The notes under the pieces: model-generated
Databases searched by the model: none
What the model saw: the letters and a program-made list of their open reading frames with translations, nothing else
What the model was told of the DNA's origin: nothing
Made by a program: the position numbers and the translations under genes
In this document: positions 17,907-26,878 of the stretch, piece by piece
Layout: each line of letters begins with the position of its first letter
Numbering within the stretch: the stretch's first letter is position 1
Source: Streptomyces sp. Ru73
GTDB lineage: Bacteria > Actinomycetota > Actinomycetes > Streptomycetales > Streptomycetaceae
Length of the DNA: 64,000 bases
Reading direction: 5' to 3'
Assembly: GCF_002920575.1 (NCBI RefSeq)
Contig: NZ_PQSQ01000004.1
Span: 1 to 64,000, forward strand

Positions 17907-18479
17907 TCAGGCCGCGACCGGAGCGCGGTAACCGCCGAGTCGGCCCTTGTGGAAGACCAGCGGATCGCTGTAGCCGCCGTCCATGCGCAGGACGCGGCCG
18001 ATGACGATGACGTGGTCGCCGCCGTCCAGCTCCTGCTCGATCTCGCAGTCGATCCAGGCCGCTGCGCCGAGGAACTGCGGGGAGCCCTCCGGCGACGGGA
18101 CCCACTCCACGCCCTCGAACTTGTCGCCGGACTTGCGCGAGAGCGCCTTGCAGACGTCCGTCTGGTGCTCGGCCAGGACGCTGGCGCTGAACCGGCCGCC
18201 GGTGCGGATCTTGGGCCAGCTGGTGGAGGAGCGGTCGACGCTGAAGGTCACCAGGGCGGGGCTGAGGGAGAGCGACTGAAAGGTGCCGACGATCATCCCG
18301 GCGGGCCGGGAGGTCTCGGCATCGATCCCGGTGATCGCGACCACACCCGTCGGCAGGTGTCCCATCACGTCGCGGAAGGCCCGCTGGTCGACGGCGTTCT
18401 CGACGTCGTTGCCGGCGGGGGCCGAGGCGGCAGCGGCGGCCGGGGCGGAGGCGGCGGTGGCCATGGAGGTGGCGGTCAT
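17907..18479 (-). CDS. Flavin reductase, partner of the luciferase-like monooxygenase
   Basis: A 190-residue protein of the flavin_reduct/HpaC family. After an Ala-rich N-terminal tail of about 25 residues it has FRDVMGHLPTGVVAITG, the SLSLSPALVTFSV block that contacts flavin, and HVIVIGRVL near the end. It reduces FMN with NAD(P)H for the monooxygenase encoded immediately upstream, forming a two-component system. The tail may mean the true start is a later codon, but no better start was seen. Confidence 0.88.
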   Translation of the reverse strand: MTATSMATAASAPAAAAASAPAGNDVENAVDQRAFRDVMGHLPTGVVAITGIDAETSRPAGMIVGTFQSLSLSPALVTFSVDRSSTSWPKIRTGGRFSASVLAEHQTDVCKALSRKSGDKFEGVEWVPSPEGSPQFLGAAAWIDCEIEQELDGGDHVIVIGRVLRMDGGYSDPLVFHKGRLGGYRAPVAA

Positions 18480-18564
18480 GACAGCGGTCCCTTCGACGTC
18501 ATCGTGCGGGGCGGAAATGCGGAGGTACGGGAGCGGCGGTCCGTGCGGAACGGGCCTCCGAAGG

Positions 18565-19971
18565 TCAGCTCGCGAAGTCGGCTCCGGTGCCGGGCGCGGC
18601 GGCGCGGATCTTCGAGGCCGGGTGGCCGTCGAGCGTGTAGCGGCGGCCGGCGCCGTAGAAGGACTCGCGCAGGGTGGCGGCGTCCTCGTCGTACTCGGTG
18701 CGGGCCAGGCCCTCGTCGCGCAGGACGGGGAGCGCCAGCTCGATGAAGTCCTGCCAGCCGCCGGGCTTGGTGGCGTACGAGAGGTTGAAGCCGTCGACGT
18801 CGGCGACCTCGTGCCACTTGCGCATCTCCGCGGCGACGGTCTCCGGCGACCCGGCGATCACGGCGCCGCTGCCGCCGATGCCGATGAACTCGGCGACCTG
18901 GCGAGTGGTCCACTTGCGGTCCGGGTCGGCCTTCGTGAACATCTCGACCATCGAGCGGGAGGCCTCGACGTCGACGTGCTCCAGCGGCGTGTCCGGGTCG
19001 GCGCCGGAGAGGTCGATGCCGGTCCAGCCGGCGAAGCGGGCCAGCGCGCCGTCGTACGAGACGTTGCGTACGTGCTCATCGTACTTGGCCTGTGCCTCGG
19101 CGTCCGTCGCGGCGACGATGACGGTGAGCAGCGCGAGGACCTTGACCGAGCGCGGGTCGCGGCCCGCCTCGGCGACCGAGGCACGGATCTTGTCGACGCT
19201 GCGGCGGGTCATCTCGGGCGTCATGGTGTTGACGAAGACGGCCTCGGCGTTGGCGGCGGCGAACTTCATGCCCCGCGAGGAGGTGCCCGCCTGGAAGAGC
19301 ATCGGGGTGCGCTGCGGGGACGGCTCGCACAGGTGGATGCCGGGGACGTCGAAGTACTCGCCCTTGTGCCGGATGGAGTGGATACGGGCCGGGTCGATGT
19401 AGGTGGCATGCGCGGCGTCGCGAACCACGGCGTCGTCCTGCCAGGAGCCCTCCCACAGCTTGTAGACGACCTCCATGTACTCGTCGGCCAGGTCGTAGCG
19501 CTGGTCGTGCGGAATCTGCTGCGACAGGCCGAAGTTGCGCGCTGCGGCATCGCTGTAGGAGGTGACGATGTTCCAGCCGACCCGGCCGCCGGTGAGGTGG
19601 TCCAGGGTGGAGAAGCGGCGGGCCAGTGAGTACGGCGCCTCGTAGGTGAGCGAGGCCGTGACGCCGAAGCCCAGGTGGCGGGTGTGCGAGGCCATCGCCG
19701 AGATCAGCAGCGTCGGGTCGTTGATCGGGAACTGGGCGGCGTCGCGGAACGCCGCGTCCGGGCTGCCGCCGTAGACGTCGTGGTAGCCGACGTTGTCCGC
19801 GAAGAAGATCCCGTCGAACCGGGCCTCCTCCAGCATCTTCGCCGTGTCCGTCCAGTAGCTCAGGTCGGTGTAGCGGAAACCCTGGTCGGCGGCGTCCCGC
19901 CAGGAGCCGGCCGTCAGGTGCGCGGGGGCGCAGACGTCGAAGGCGAAAAGCTTCAGGGGCTGTGTGCTCAT
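18565..19971 (-). CDS. FMNH2-dependent monooxygenase of the NtaA/SnaA/DszA family
   Basis: A 468-residue class C (luciferase-like TIM-barrel) monooxygenase. Marker blocks include YTDLSYWTDTAKMLEEARFDGIFFADN, GRVGWNIVTSYSDAAARNFG and MLFQAGTSSRGMKFAAANAEAVF. Members cleave C-N or C-S bonds (NtaA, EmoA, DszA) or oxidise ring nitrogen substrates. The ATG at 19971 is preceded by GGGAGGGACACC; the frame continues to 20046 but into the operator region. It heads the minus-strand operon with flavin reductase, aldehyde dehydrogenase and amine oxidase, so a C-N bond in a nitrogen-containing substrate is a likely target (inference). Confidence 0.9.
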   Translation of the reverse strand: MSTQPLKLFAFDVCAPAHLTAGSWRDAADQGFRYTDLSYWTDTAKMLEEARFDGIFFADNVGYHDVYGGSPDAAFRDAAQFPINDPTLLISAMASHTRHLGFGVTASLTYEAPYSLARRFSTLDHLTGGRVGWNIVTSYSDAAARNFGLSQQIPHDQRYDLADEYMEVVYKLWEGSWQDDAVVRDAAHATYIDPARIHSIRHKGEYFDVPGIHLCEPSPQRTPMLFQAGTSSRGMKFAAANAEAVFVNTMTPEMTRRSVDKIRASVAEAGRDPRSVKVLALLTVIVAATDAEAQAKYDEHVRNVSYDGALARFAGWTGIDLSGADPDTPLEHVDVEASRSMVEMFTKADPDRKWTTRQVAEFIGIGGSGAVIAGSPETVAAEMRKWHEVADVDGFNLSYATKPGGWQDFIELALPVLRDEGLARTEYDEDAATLRESFYGAGRRYTLDGHPASKIRAAAPGTGADFAS

Positions 19972-20036
19972 GGTGTCCCTCCCGGAGCGCGAGCGAGGAG
20001 CTCTCCCACGGCTCCTCGCTGACTGCGAGGCCGTGA

Positions 20037-20059
20037 TGACGTTCAATTTCCGAACGTCA
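20037..20059. promoter_or_regulatory. TGACGTTC-N7-GAACGTCA operator
   Basis: A perfect 8-bp-arm dyad (spacer AATTTCC) lies 66 bases before the monooxygenase start in the 477-base divergent gap to the MFS gene. It contains the TTC-N7-GAA core shared with the IclR promoter at 13482. The rest of the gap holds a CCGTTC-N5-GAACGG dyad at 20306-20322 and no gene. Confidence 0.65.
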
Positions 20060-20305
20060 CGTTCATAGTGGGAGTGACCGACGAGTCCGTCAAGACGTCG
20101 GCGGACAGAAATTCGAGCTCTTTTCGCGGCCGCGTCAAGGGACTTGGATGGCTGTCTGCCTACGTGTCTCCCCGCAGGTGGTCGCAGTCCTGAGGGCGCT
20201 CACCGGTCGGCCGCCGCCCTTGTGGGCGGCCGCGTGCACACCTCTTGACACGCCCCGGAGCCCATGGAAGCTTTCGGTCGGCAGTGCGGCTGGTTTTTGA
20301 ACGCT

Positions 20306-20322
20306 CCGTTCGGGACGAACGG
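20306..20322. promoter_or_regulatory. CCGTTC-N5-GAACGG dyad before MFS gene
   Basis: CCGTTC-GGGAC-GAACGG has perfect six-base arms but a shorter spacer than the other sites. It lies 127 bases before the first MFS gene and may be a second regulator site. Confidence 0.4.
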
Positions 20323-20448
20323 TGCACCCCGCCCGGCCGCCCTTCTTGCACCGGCGTGCGCGTACCGACGTTCCCCCAGCACCGTCTCCGACCGTCCGCC
20401 GCGCAACGGCCCCTCGTTCCACTCGTTCCACCGAAGTTGGAGTCGCCG

Positions 20449-21825
20449 ATGACGGCCACCATCGTGAGCCCGCCGCAAGATCCGACCAGCGACCGTAAAC
20501 GGAAGAGGTTCCTGCGCCGCCTGGCCGGCATCTCCTCCGGCGGGATGTTCCTGGACGGCTACGTACTCGGCGGCATCGGCGCCGTCAACGCCGCCATCGG
20601 TAGGGACCTGGGGCTCTCCCTGTCCTGGCAGGGGTTGATCGCCGCCTCGGCCCTCATCGGCATCTTCTTCGGTGGCCCGCTCGGCGGTTACCTCTCCGAC
20701 CGGTTCGGCCGCGCCCGCATGTTCACCCTGGACATGGCGGTGTTCGTGGCCGGCTCGGTGCTGCAGCTCCTCGTCGAGAACGGCTGGCAGCTGTTCGCCG
20801 TACGTCTGCTCATGGGCATCGGCATCGGCGCCGAGTACTCGATCGGCTGGCCACTGCTCGCCGAGTTCTCCCCGACCCGCCTGCGCGGCAAGCTGCTGGC
20901 CTTCCAGGAGGTCGCCTGGTACCTGGGCTACCTGGCGGCGTACGCCGTCGGCTACGGCATCGGCCACGCCCTCGACCTGGACTGGCGGGTCATCCTCGGC
21001 ACCAGCACCGTGCCGGCCGTCCTCCTGCTGATCGCCCGCGCCGGCACTCCCGAGTCGCCGCGCTGGCTGATGAGCAAGGGCCGCACCGAAGAGGCCCGGA
21101 AGATCGCCGAGGAGTACTTCGAGGACGCCCACGAGATCGCCGACCTGGCCGGCGAGGAGACCCGCAAGGCGAACTTCTGGCGCCTCTTCTCGCCCGACTA
21201 CCGCAAGGTCACGGCCTTCGTCTGCGTCTTCTGGTTCTGCACCGTCACCCCCTACTTCGCCATCGCCTCCTTCGCACCCACCGTCCTGGCGGACTTCGGC
21301 ATGGGGGACGGTTTCCTCGGCGCACTCTGGGTCAACGGCCTCGCCCTCGCCGGTGCCGCGACCACCTTCTTCCTGATCGAGCGGGTCGGACGCCGGCTGC
21401 TGGTCATCCCGCAGTTCTGGATGGGCGCCGCCGCGCTCGCGGTGGTCGGCTTCTTCCCGGCCGCGTCCCCACTGCTGATCCTCGTCTGCTTCCTGCTGTT
21501 CTCGTACACCAACGCGATGTCGACGGCGGTCACCGGCGTCTACCCGAACGAGGTCTTCTCCACCGACATCCGCGGCGCCGGCATCGGCCTCGCCACCGCC
21601 ACCAGCCGCATCGGCGCGGCGGCCGGCACCTTCCTCGTACCCGTCGCCCTGGACACCATCGGCGTGGGCTCGACGATGGTCGTCGCCGCCGGGCTGTGCG
21701 CCGTCGGCGCCGTCGTCACCCAGCTCACCGCCCCGGAGACGAAGGGCAAGCCGCTCACCGTCACGTCGGCACCACGCACCAAACGCTGCGACCCCGTTCC
21801 CCGTACCCGCATCGCCGGAAAGTGA
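20449..21825 (+). CDS. MFS transporter (metabolite:H+ symporter type), copy 1
   Basis: A 458-residue, twelve-segment major facilitator. Signatures are GGMFLDGYVLGGIG in segment 1, LSDRFGRARMF in the 2-3 loop, PESPRWLMSKGR after segment 6 and PETKGKPL at the end, which place it with sugar/aromatic-acid type symporters. The ATG at 20449 has GGAG eight bases upstream; a longer frame from 20245 passes through the promoter region. It is closely related to the MFS gene at 23024, with near-identical motifs throughout. The hydratase gene starts four bases after its stop, so import and catabolism are joined. Confidence 0.9.
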   Translation: MTATIVSPPQDPTSDRKRKRFLRRLAGISSGGMFLDGYVLGGIGAVNAAIGRDLGLSLSWQGLIAASALIGIFFGGPLGGYLSDRFGRARMFTLDMAVFVAGSVLQLLVENGWQLFAVRLLMGIGIGAEYSIGWPLLAEFSPTRLRGKLLAFQEVAWYLGYLAAYAVGYGIGHALDLDWRVILGTSTVPAVLLLIARAGTPESPRWLMSKGRTEEARKIAEEYFEDAHEIADLAGEETRKANFWRLFSPDYRKVTAFVCVFWFCTVTPYFAIASFAPTVLADFGMGDGFLGALWVNGLALAGAATTFFLIERVGRRLLVIPQFWMGAAALAVVGFFPAASPLLILVCFLLFSYTNAMSTAVTGVYPNEVFSTDIRGAGIGLATATSRIGAAAGTFLVPVALDTIGVGSTMVVAAGLCAVGAVVTQLTAPETKGKPLTVTSAPRTKRCDPVPRTRIAGK

Positions 21826-21829
21826 GCCC

Positions 21830-22609
21830 ATGCAGCACGACCTGACCGAGATCGCCGACGCCATCGAGGCCGCCCGCCAGGCCCACAAGGCGATCCCTCC
21901 GATCACCGACACCCGCCCCGACCTCACCCTCGCCGACGCCATGGCCGTACAGCAACACAACGTCCAGCGGCGGACGGCGGCCGGCGACCGCCTCGTCGGC
22001 TACAAACTCGGCAACATCGCCAAGGTCATGCAGGAGGCCTTCGGCGTCGGGCAGCCCGACTATGGCCACCTGCTCGCGAGCGACTTCCACTTCGAGAACC
22101 TGCCCGTCCGCCTCGACCGGTTCATCGAGCCGTACGCCGAGGTCGAGCCGGCTTTCCTCCTCAAGGACCGGCTCGAAGGACCCCACGTCACGGTCGCGGA
22201 CGTCCTGCGCGCCACCGAGTACGTCGTTCCCGCCATCGAGATCATCGACTCCCGCTTCACCGACTGGCGCATCCAGATCGGTGACACCCTCGCCGACAAC
22301 GGCTCCGTCGGCGGCATCGTCCTCGGCACCACGCCCAGGACACTGAGGGAGATCGACTTCTCGTCGATGACGGGCGAACTCCGCTACGACGGCGAGCGCG
22401 TCGGCTCAGGGCCAGCCTCCGCCGTCCTCGGCAACCCGGTCGCCGCCATCGCCTGGGTCGCCAACGAACTCTCCCAGTACGGCATTGCCTTCGAGCCCGG
22501 CCAGGTCATCCTGCCCGGCAGCTGCCTGGAGGCGGTACCGCTGCAGCGCGCGGCCGTCGTCACGGCCGAGTTCAACGGCCTGGGCAAGGTCGAGTTCCAG
22601 GCCGTCTGA
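21830..22609 (+). CDS. 2-keto-4-pentenoate hydratase/4-oxalocrotonate decarboxylase family enzyme
   Basis: A 259-residue protein of the MhpD/DmpH/DmpE family, related to fumarylacetoacetate hydrolases. Key blocks are [18 protein letters not shown] (metal-binding acidic residues), [11 protein letters not shown] and [19 protein letters not shown]. Members hydrate 2-hydroxypenta-2,4-dienoate or decarboxylate 4-oxalocrotonate with Mg or Mn. It starts four bases after the MFS stop and is followed by a strong hairpin terminator. No ring-cleavage dioxygenase is adjacent, so the substrate may be an unsaturated keto acid from the neighbouring nitrogen-compound pathway (inference). Confidence 0.85.
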   Translation: MQHDLTEIADAIEAARQAHKAIPPITDTRPDLTLADAMAVQQHNVQRRTAAGDRLVGYKLGNIAKVMQEAFGVGQPDYGHLLASDFHFENLPVRLDRFIEPYAEVEPAFLLKDRLEGPHVTVADVLRATEYVVPAIEIIDSRFTDWRIQIGDTLADNGSVGGIVLGTTPRTLREIDFSSMTGELRYDGERVGSGPASAVLGNPVAAIAWVANELSQYGIAFEPGQVILPGSCLEAVPLQRAAVVTAEFNGLGKVEFQAV

Positions 22610-22626
22610 ACGCCTCTCGACGCCCG

Positions 22627-22671
22627 AAGGGGGCGGCACACCGGCTGTGCGGTCCGGTGTGCCGCCCCCTT
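22627..22671 (+). terminator. 18-bp hairpin terminator
   Basis: AAGGGGGCGGCACACCGG (22627-22644) pairs fully with CCGGTGTGCCGCCCCCTT (22654-22671) around a nine-base loop, starting 18 bases after the hydratase stop. A few T residues fall in the right arm. It separates the hydratase from the second MFS gene. Confidence 0.9.
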
Positions 22672-22769
22672 TCGGCATTGCCGGAAGCGAGGCTACGTAC
22701 GGCGGTGTCACATCCCTTGACGTTCGTTCGGGCTGAGGGTTGAGGCTGAGGCCTGACGTGAGGGATGGC

Positions 22770-22784
22770 GTTCGCTATGCGAAT
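22770..22784. promoter_or_regulatory. GTTC-N7-GAAT site before second MFS gene
   Basis: GTTC-GCTATGC-GAAT contains the perfect inner dyad TTCGC-TAT-GCGAA, close to the TTTCGC-AAT-GCGAGA site at 8874, and is flanked by GGC and ACGCC. It lies 240 bases before the second MFS start. Confidence 0.5.
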
Positions 22785-22874
22785 ACGCCGACCACCTACA
22801 AACGCAAAGGCGAACGGACCGGTGCACGACCCTTGACCCGGAGCTCCCCGCGTCCAAAGATTACCGAACACGCC

Positions 22875-22889
22875 GTTCGGAATTTGAAA
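22875..22889. promoter_or_regulatory. GTTC-N7-GAAA site before second MFS gene
   Basis: GTTC-GGAATTT-GAAA is a second copy of the TTC-N7-GAA form, 135 bases before the second MFS start. The remaining parts of the 414-base gap hold no gene. Confidence 0.45.
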
Positions 22890-23023
22890 GCCGTGCCTCG
22901 CGCACCGCCCGCACGGCTCCCGGACCGCGGCGTCCTCATTGACGCGGCAGCACAGCGCTCCCGCCCTCCTGGACCGCCCGGTGCCGCAGCGGCGCCTTCC
23001 TGCCCCCGGACGAGGGAAACACC

Positions 23024-24400
23024 GTGACTCAGATCAGCACGCGCTCGACCCTGCCCGGCAACCGCCCGCCGGTTCCCCTGCCGCCCGCGAAACGCCGCTT
23101 CCTGACGAAGCTCAGTGTGGTGATCGCCGGCGGGATGTTCATCGACGGATTCATCCTCGGCGGCATCGGCGTCGTCATGCCCGCCATCTCCGACGACCTG
23201 CACCTCAGCGCGACGTGGGAGGGGCTGATCGGTGCCTCCACCCTGATCGGCATCTTCCTCGGCGGCCCGCTCGGCGGCTACTTCGCCGACCGCCTTGGCC
23301 GCCGCCCCATGTTCACCGCGACTCTACTGATGTTCCTGGCGGGCTCCGTCGCCCAGTTCTTCGTCAGTGACGTCATCCAGCTGTTCCTCGTCCGCGCAGT
23401 GATGGGCGTGGCGATCGGCGCGGACTACGCGATCGGCTGGCCGCTCCTCGCCGAGTTCGCCCCGGCCCGGCTGCGCGGCAAGCTGCTCGCCGTCCAGGAA
23501 GTCGCCTGGTACGTCGGCTATCTGCTCGCCTACGCCACCGGCTATGGCCTGGCCGTCTCCGCCTCGGCCGACTGGAACGTCATCCTGGGCCTCTCCACCG
23601 TGCCCACCTTGATCATCCTCGCGCTGCGGCTGGGCACGCCCGAGTCACCGCGCTGGCTGATGTCCAAGGGCCGTACGCAGGAAGCGCGGCAGGTGGCCGC
23701 CGAGTTCATGGACGAGGAGGACCAGCGGGACCTCGGTGAACAGGCCGCCGGCAGCGGCGGGAGCAACGGCCTGCGCGCCCTCTTCTCGCGCGACTACCGC
23801 AGGGCGACCGTCTTCTGCAGTGTGTTCTGGGTCTGCAACGTCACGCCGTACTTTGCCATCGGCGCCTTCGCCCCCATCGTGCTGGAGGAGTTCGGCATGA
23901 AGGACGGTCTGTCGGGCGCCTTCCTCCTGAACGGCTTCGTGGTGGCAGGGGCCATCACCTCGGTACTGCTGATCGAGCGGGTCGGGCGGCGCAAGCTGGC
24001 GGTCCCGCCGTTCTGGATCTCGGCGGTGGCACTGGTCGCCGTGGGCCTCTGGGCGGATGCCTCGCCCCTCCTCGTCATCTCCTGCTTCATCGTGTTCTCC
24101 GTCGCCAACGCTGTCTCCACCGCGCTGACCGGGGTGTATCCGGGTGAGGTGTTCCCGACCGAGATCCGGGGCGCGGGCGTCGGCTTCGCCACCGCCGCCT
24201 CCCGCGTAGGCGCCGCGGCGGGTACCTTCCTGCTCCCGCTTGTGGTGAGCGGGCTGGGCGTCGCGACCGCGATGCTCTGTGCCGCCGTGATCAGTCTGAC
24301 CGGCGGCGTCGTCTCGCACTTCCTGGCCCCGGAGACCAAGGGCCTGCTGCTGAGCGAGGCATCGGCGCCGATCGGTACGGGCTCGGCGGCTCCGGAATAG
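23024..24400 (+). CDS. MFS transporter (metabolite:H+ symporter type), copy 2
   Basis: A 458-residue major facilitator with the same layout as the protein at 20449: GGMFIDGFILGGIG in segment 1, FADRLGRRPMF, PESPRWLMSKGRTQEAR and a final PETKG. The GTG at 23024 follows GAGGGAAACACC. The two carriers are the same length and probably arose by duplication of the carrier gene around the hydratase gene; they may take different substrates or the same one with different affinity. Two candidate IclR sites lie in its 414-base leader. It ends convergently with the enolase-family operon. Confidence 0.9.
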   Translation: MTQISTRSTLPGNRPPVPLPPAKRRFLTKLSVVIAGGMFIDGFILGGIGVVMPAISDDLHLSATWEGLIGASTLIGIFLGGPLGGYFADRLGRRPMFTATLLMFLAGSVAQFFVSDVIQLFLVRAVMGVAIGADYAIGWPLLAEFAPARLRGKLLAVQEVAWYVGYLLAYATGYGLAVSASADWNVILGLSTVPTLIILALRLGTPESPRWLMSKGRTQEARQVAAEFMDEEDQRDLGEQAAGSGGSNGLRALFSRDYRRATVFCSVFWVCNVTPYFAIGAFAPIVLEEFGMKDGLSGAFLLNGFVVAGAITSVLLIERVGRRKLAVPPFWISAVALVAVGLWADASPLLVISCFIVFSVANAVSTALTGVYPGEVFPTEIRGAGVGFATAASRVGAAAGTFLLPLVVSGLGVATAMLCAAVISLTGGVVSHFLAPETKGLLLSEASAPIGTGSAAPE

Positions 24401-24446
24401 CCCCGCGAGTGCGGCGTCCTCGGAGTACTCCGGGGACCGCGCCGAC

Positions 24447-24475
24447 AGCCCCCGGAGCCTGCTGCTCCGGGGGCT
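24447..24475. terminator. Bidirectional hairpin between convergent operons
   Basis: AGCCCCCGGAGC (24447-24458) and GCTCCGGGGGCT (24464-24475) form a perfect 12-bp stem with a five-base loop in the gap between the MFS gene and the minus-strand dehydratase gene. Confidence 0.88.
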
Positions 24476-24515
24476 TGCCCGTACCCTGCTTGGCTGGTCC
24501 GCCGTCCTCAGCGCA

Positions 24516-25640
24516 TCACAGCGTCCACAACGCGATCGGATCGCCGAGTACCTTCTCGTCGACCTCGAGGCCGAGGCCCGGCGCGGCGGGCGGCCGTACC
24601 AGCCCGTCCGCGCCGACCGCATCGAACTCGGCGGTCTTCAGCGTCACCATGTCGGCGCAGTTGAGGACCGAGCGCAGCATCCGGGGCGGGACGGTGGCGC
24701 CGAGATGGACGATGCCGGCGAAGGCGATCGCGGAGCCGACCGTGTCCTGCACCGAGACGGTAAGACCGTTGGCACGCGCGATGTCGCGGTGGCGGCGGCC
24801 GCGGGTCAGGCCGCCCGCCTTGGAGATCTTCAGGCCGATGCCGTCGGCGACGTCGCCCGCGGCCGCGAACGCGATGTCGGCGTCCTCCACGCCCAGTTCG
24901 TCGATGATGACCGGGTACGGGCAGCGCTTCCGCAGCGACATCGTCTCCCGCCAGCTGGCGCAGGGCGCCTCCAGTGTGAAGTCGAGGCCGGCGGGGAGCA
25001 GGCGCAGCGTCCGCAGTACGGACTCGGGCAGCAGCCCGTTGTTGGCGTCGACGAGGAAGAACTCGCCGGGGCGGAAGTCGGCGAGGCTGGCGGCGATGCG
25101 CTCGGCGTCCAGCGACGGGCCGCCTTCCTCCTCGGCCGCACCGATCTTGATGGAGTGGGAACGGTAGCCGCGGGCGCGATGGTCGGCCACGCGTGCCCGC
25201 ATCTCCTCCGGGTCACCGGCGTGGATGGACGACATCTGCGCCATGCCCACGCCGGTCGAGCCACCGAGCAGCTCGGCCACCGGAAGCCCGACCGACTTGC
25301 CGAAGGCATCCCAACACGCCACGTCCAGCGCGGTCTTGGCATGGTTGTGGCCGGTGAGCGCCTCATCCATCGCGTCATTGAGGCGGTCGCTCTGCCGCGG
25401 ATCGCGGCCCAGCAGATGCGGGGCGATCTCCTCGATGCCGGCCCGTACGCCGCGTGCGTGCGAGGCGATCCAGGTGGCGCCGAACGGTGTGGACTCGCCC
25501 CAGCCCTGCGTGCCGTCGTCGCAGGTGATACGGACGATGGAGGCGTCGAAGGAGGTGTAGGTACGGCCGCCGGAGAGCAGGTAGGTGCCGCCGGAGTAGG
25601 GCAGGTCGGCCTGGAAGAGCTCGATCTGGCTGATCTTCAT
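24516..25640 (-). CDS. Enolase-superfamily dehydratase, cis-3-hydroxyproline dehydratase-like
   Basis: A 374-residue mandelate racemase/muconate lactonizing enzyme homologue. Metal ligands are D198, E224 and D247, and the acid/base pair is K165 (SIKIG) and K271 (GLKISKAGG). The N-terminal capping domain has GGRTYTSFDASIVRI. The pattern of two opposed lysines fits the muconate-lactonizing subgroup, and the overall sequence recalls the cis-3-hydroxy-L-proline dehydratases of marine alphaproteobacteria; dipeptide epimerase is a less likely alternative. It is the last gene of the minus-strand operon that starts with the HpbD-like epimerase, which supports a role with proline derivatives. Confidence 0.75.
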   Translation of the reverse strand: MKISQIELFQADLPYSGGTYLLSGGRTYTSFDASIVRITCDDGTQGWGESTPFGATWIASHARGVRAGIEEIAPHLLGRDPRQSDRLNDAMDEALTGHNHAKTALDVACWDAFGKSVGLPVAELLGGSTGVGMAQMSSIHAGDPEEMRARVADHRARGYRSHSIKIGAAEEEGGPSLDAERIAASLADFRPGEFFLVDANNGLLPESVLRTLRLLPAGLDFTLEAPCASWRETMSLRKRCPYPVIIDELGVEDADIAFAAAGDVADGIGLKISKAGGLTRGRRHRDIARANGLTVSVQDTVGSAIAFAGIVHLGATVPPRMLRSVLNCADMVTLKTAEFDAVGADGLVRPPAAPGLGLEVDEKVLGDPIALWTL

Positions 25641-25671
25641 GGCTGCGGTCTCCTCACGTGCGTACGGAAGG

Positions 25672-26787
25672 TCAGCGGTCCTGCCCGGTGGCCGGCGGTA
25701 CGAGAACGAGCTTTCCGGTGTGCTTCTTGCTCAGGAATTCCTCCTGCGCCGTGGCGATCTCGGCGAGGGGGAAGGTGGCGGAGATGACGGGACGGATCTC
25801 GTTCCGCTCGATGTAGGAGACGAGGTTCTCGAAGACCGCGTCGGGCTGGAACGTGCAGCCGTACAGGGTGAGGTCCTTGAGGTAGACGGTGCGCAGGTCG
25901 ATCTCGCTGACCGGGCCGCCGATGGCCCCGGCGACGGCATACCGGCCGCCGGTGCGCAGCACGTCCAGCAGGGACGGCCACTGCGGCCCGACCACCAGGT
26001 CGACGACGGCGTCGACGGAGCCCGCGCCCAGCTCGGCGACGAGGTCGGCGCCGCGGTCGAGGGTCCGGTCGGCGCCCTGAGCCAGCACGTCGGCGGCCTT
26101 GGCGGCCGAGCAGACGGCGGTGACGGTGGCCCCGCGCCGCTTCGCGAGCTGCACGGCGGCGAGCCCCACGCCGCCCGAGGCGCCCGTGATCAGTACGTGC
26201 TCGGCGCCGACACCGGCCCGGTGCAGCATGTTCTCGGCCGTGGAGTACGCGCAGGGGACGGCCGCCAGCTCGGCGTCGCTCCAGTCGCTCACCACCGCGT
26301 AGGTGTCGGCGGCCGGCGCCGTGGCGTACTGTGCGAAGCCGCCGTCGCACTCGCTGCCGTACGTCCAGCAGGCGTAGGGCGCGAAGTCGACCGGGCCGCG
26401 CAGCATGGTGCGCACCAGGACGCGCTCGCCGATGCGCCCGGCGGACACCCCTTCCCCGACCGCGACGATCCGGCCGCAGACGTCGGCGCCCTGGATGCGC
26501 GGGAAGGTGAGGGTGGTGCCGGACCAGGTGGCCTGGTCCTCGTCGGTGACGGCCTCGAAGCCCTGGGCGCCGCCGGACTCGGTCTCGGACGTCACCTTTT
26601 TCGAGTACCAGCCGATGCGGGTGTTGATGTCGGTGTTGTTGATCCCGGCGGCGCCCACCTCGATGAGCACTTCACCCGGCTGCGGGGACGGGACGGGAAC
26701 GTCGGTGCGGTACTCCAGCTTGTTGATCCCACCGTGACCGGTCAGGAGCACGGCGGACATGGTGTCGGGCAGCGTCTTGGGCGGCAA
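25672..26787 (-). CDS. Zinc-independent alcohol dehydrogenase/quinone reductase-like oxidoreductase
   Basis: A medium-chain reductase of 371 residues. The N-terminal GroES-like part has TGHGGINKLEY and GAAGINNTDINTRIGWYS; the nucleotide fold reads VLITGASGGVGLAAVQLAKRRG. The structural zinc cysteines are absent. The start is taken as the TTG at 26787 because AAAGGAA lies six bases upstream; the ATG at 26760 is the alternative but has no clear ribosome-binding site. This family oxidises alcohols or reduces enones with NAD(P). It sits between the SDR gene and the dehydratase gene in the epimerase operon. Confidence 0.82.
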   Translation of the reverse strand: MPPKTLPDTMSAVLLTGHGGINKLEYRTDVPVPSPQPGEVLIEVGAAGINNTDINTRIGWYSKKVTSETESGGAQGFEAVTDEDQATWSGTTLTFPRIQGADVCGRIVAVGEGVSAGRIGERVLVRTMLRGPVDFAPYACWTYGSECDGGFAQYATAPAADTYAVVSDWSDAELAAVPCAYSTAENMLHRAGVGAEHVLITGASGGVGLAAVQLAKRRGATVTAVCSAAKAADVLAQGADRTLDRGADLVAELGAGSVDAVVDLVVGPQWPSLLDVLRTGGRYAVAGAIGGPVSEIDLRTVYLKDLTLYGCTFQPDAVFENLVSYIERNEIRPVISATFPLAEIATAQEEFLSKKHTGKLVLVPPATGQDR

Positions 26788-26878
26788 GGACCGTTCCTTT
26801 GCTAGGAGTTGAGGGGCCGTCGGCAGAGCTTCCTCCGAAGGGCGAAGCCGGGAGGCGGGTGCGCGCCGGCCGGACGTG

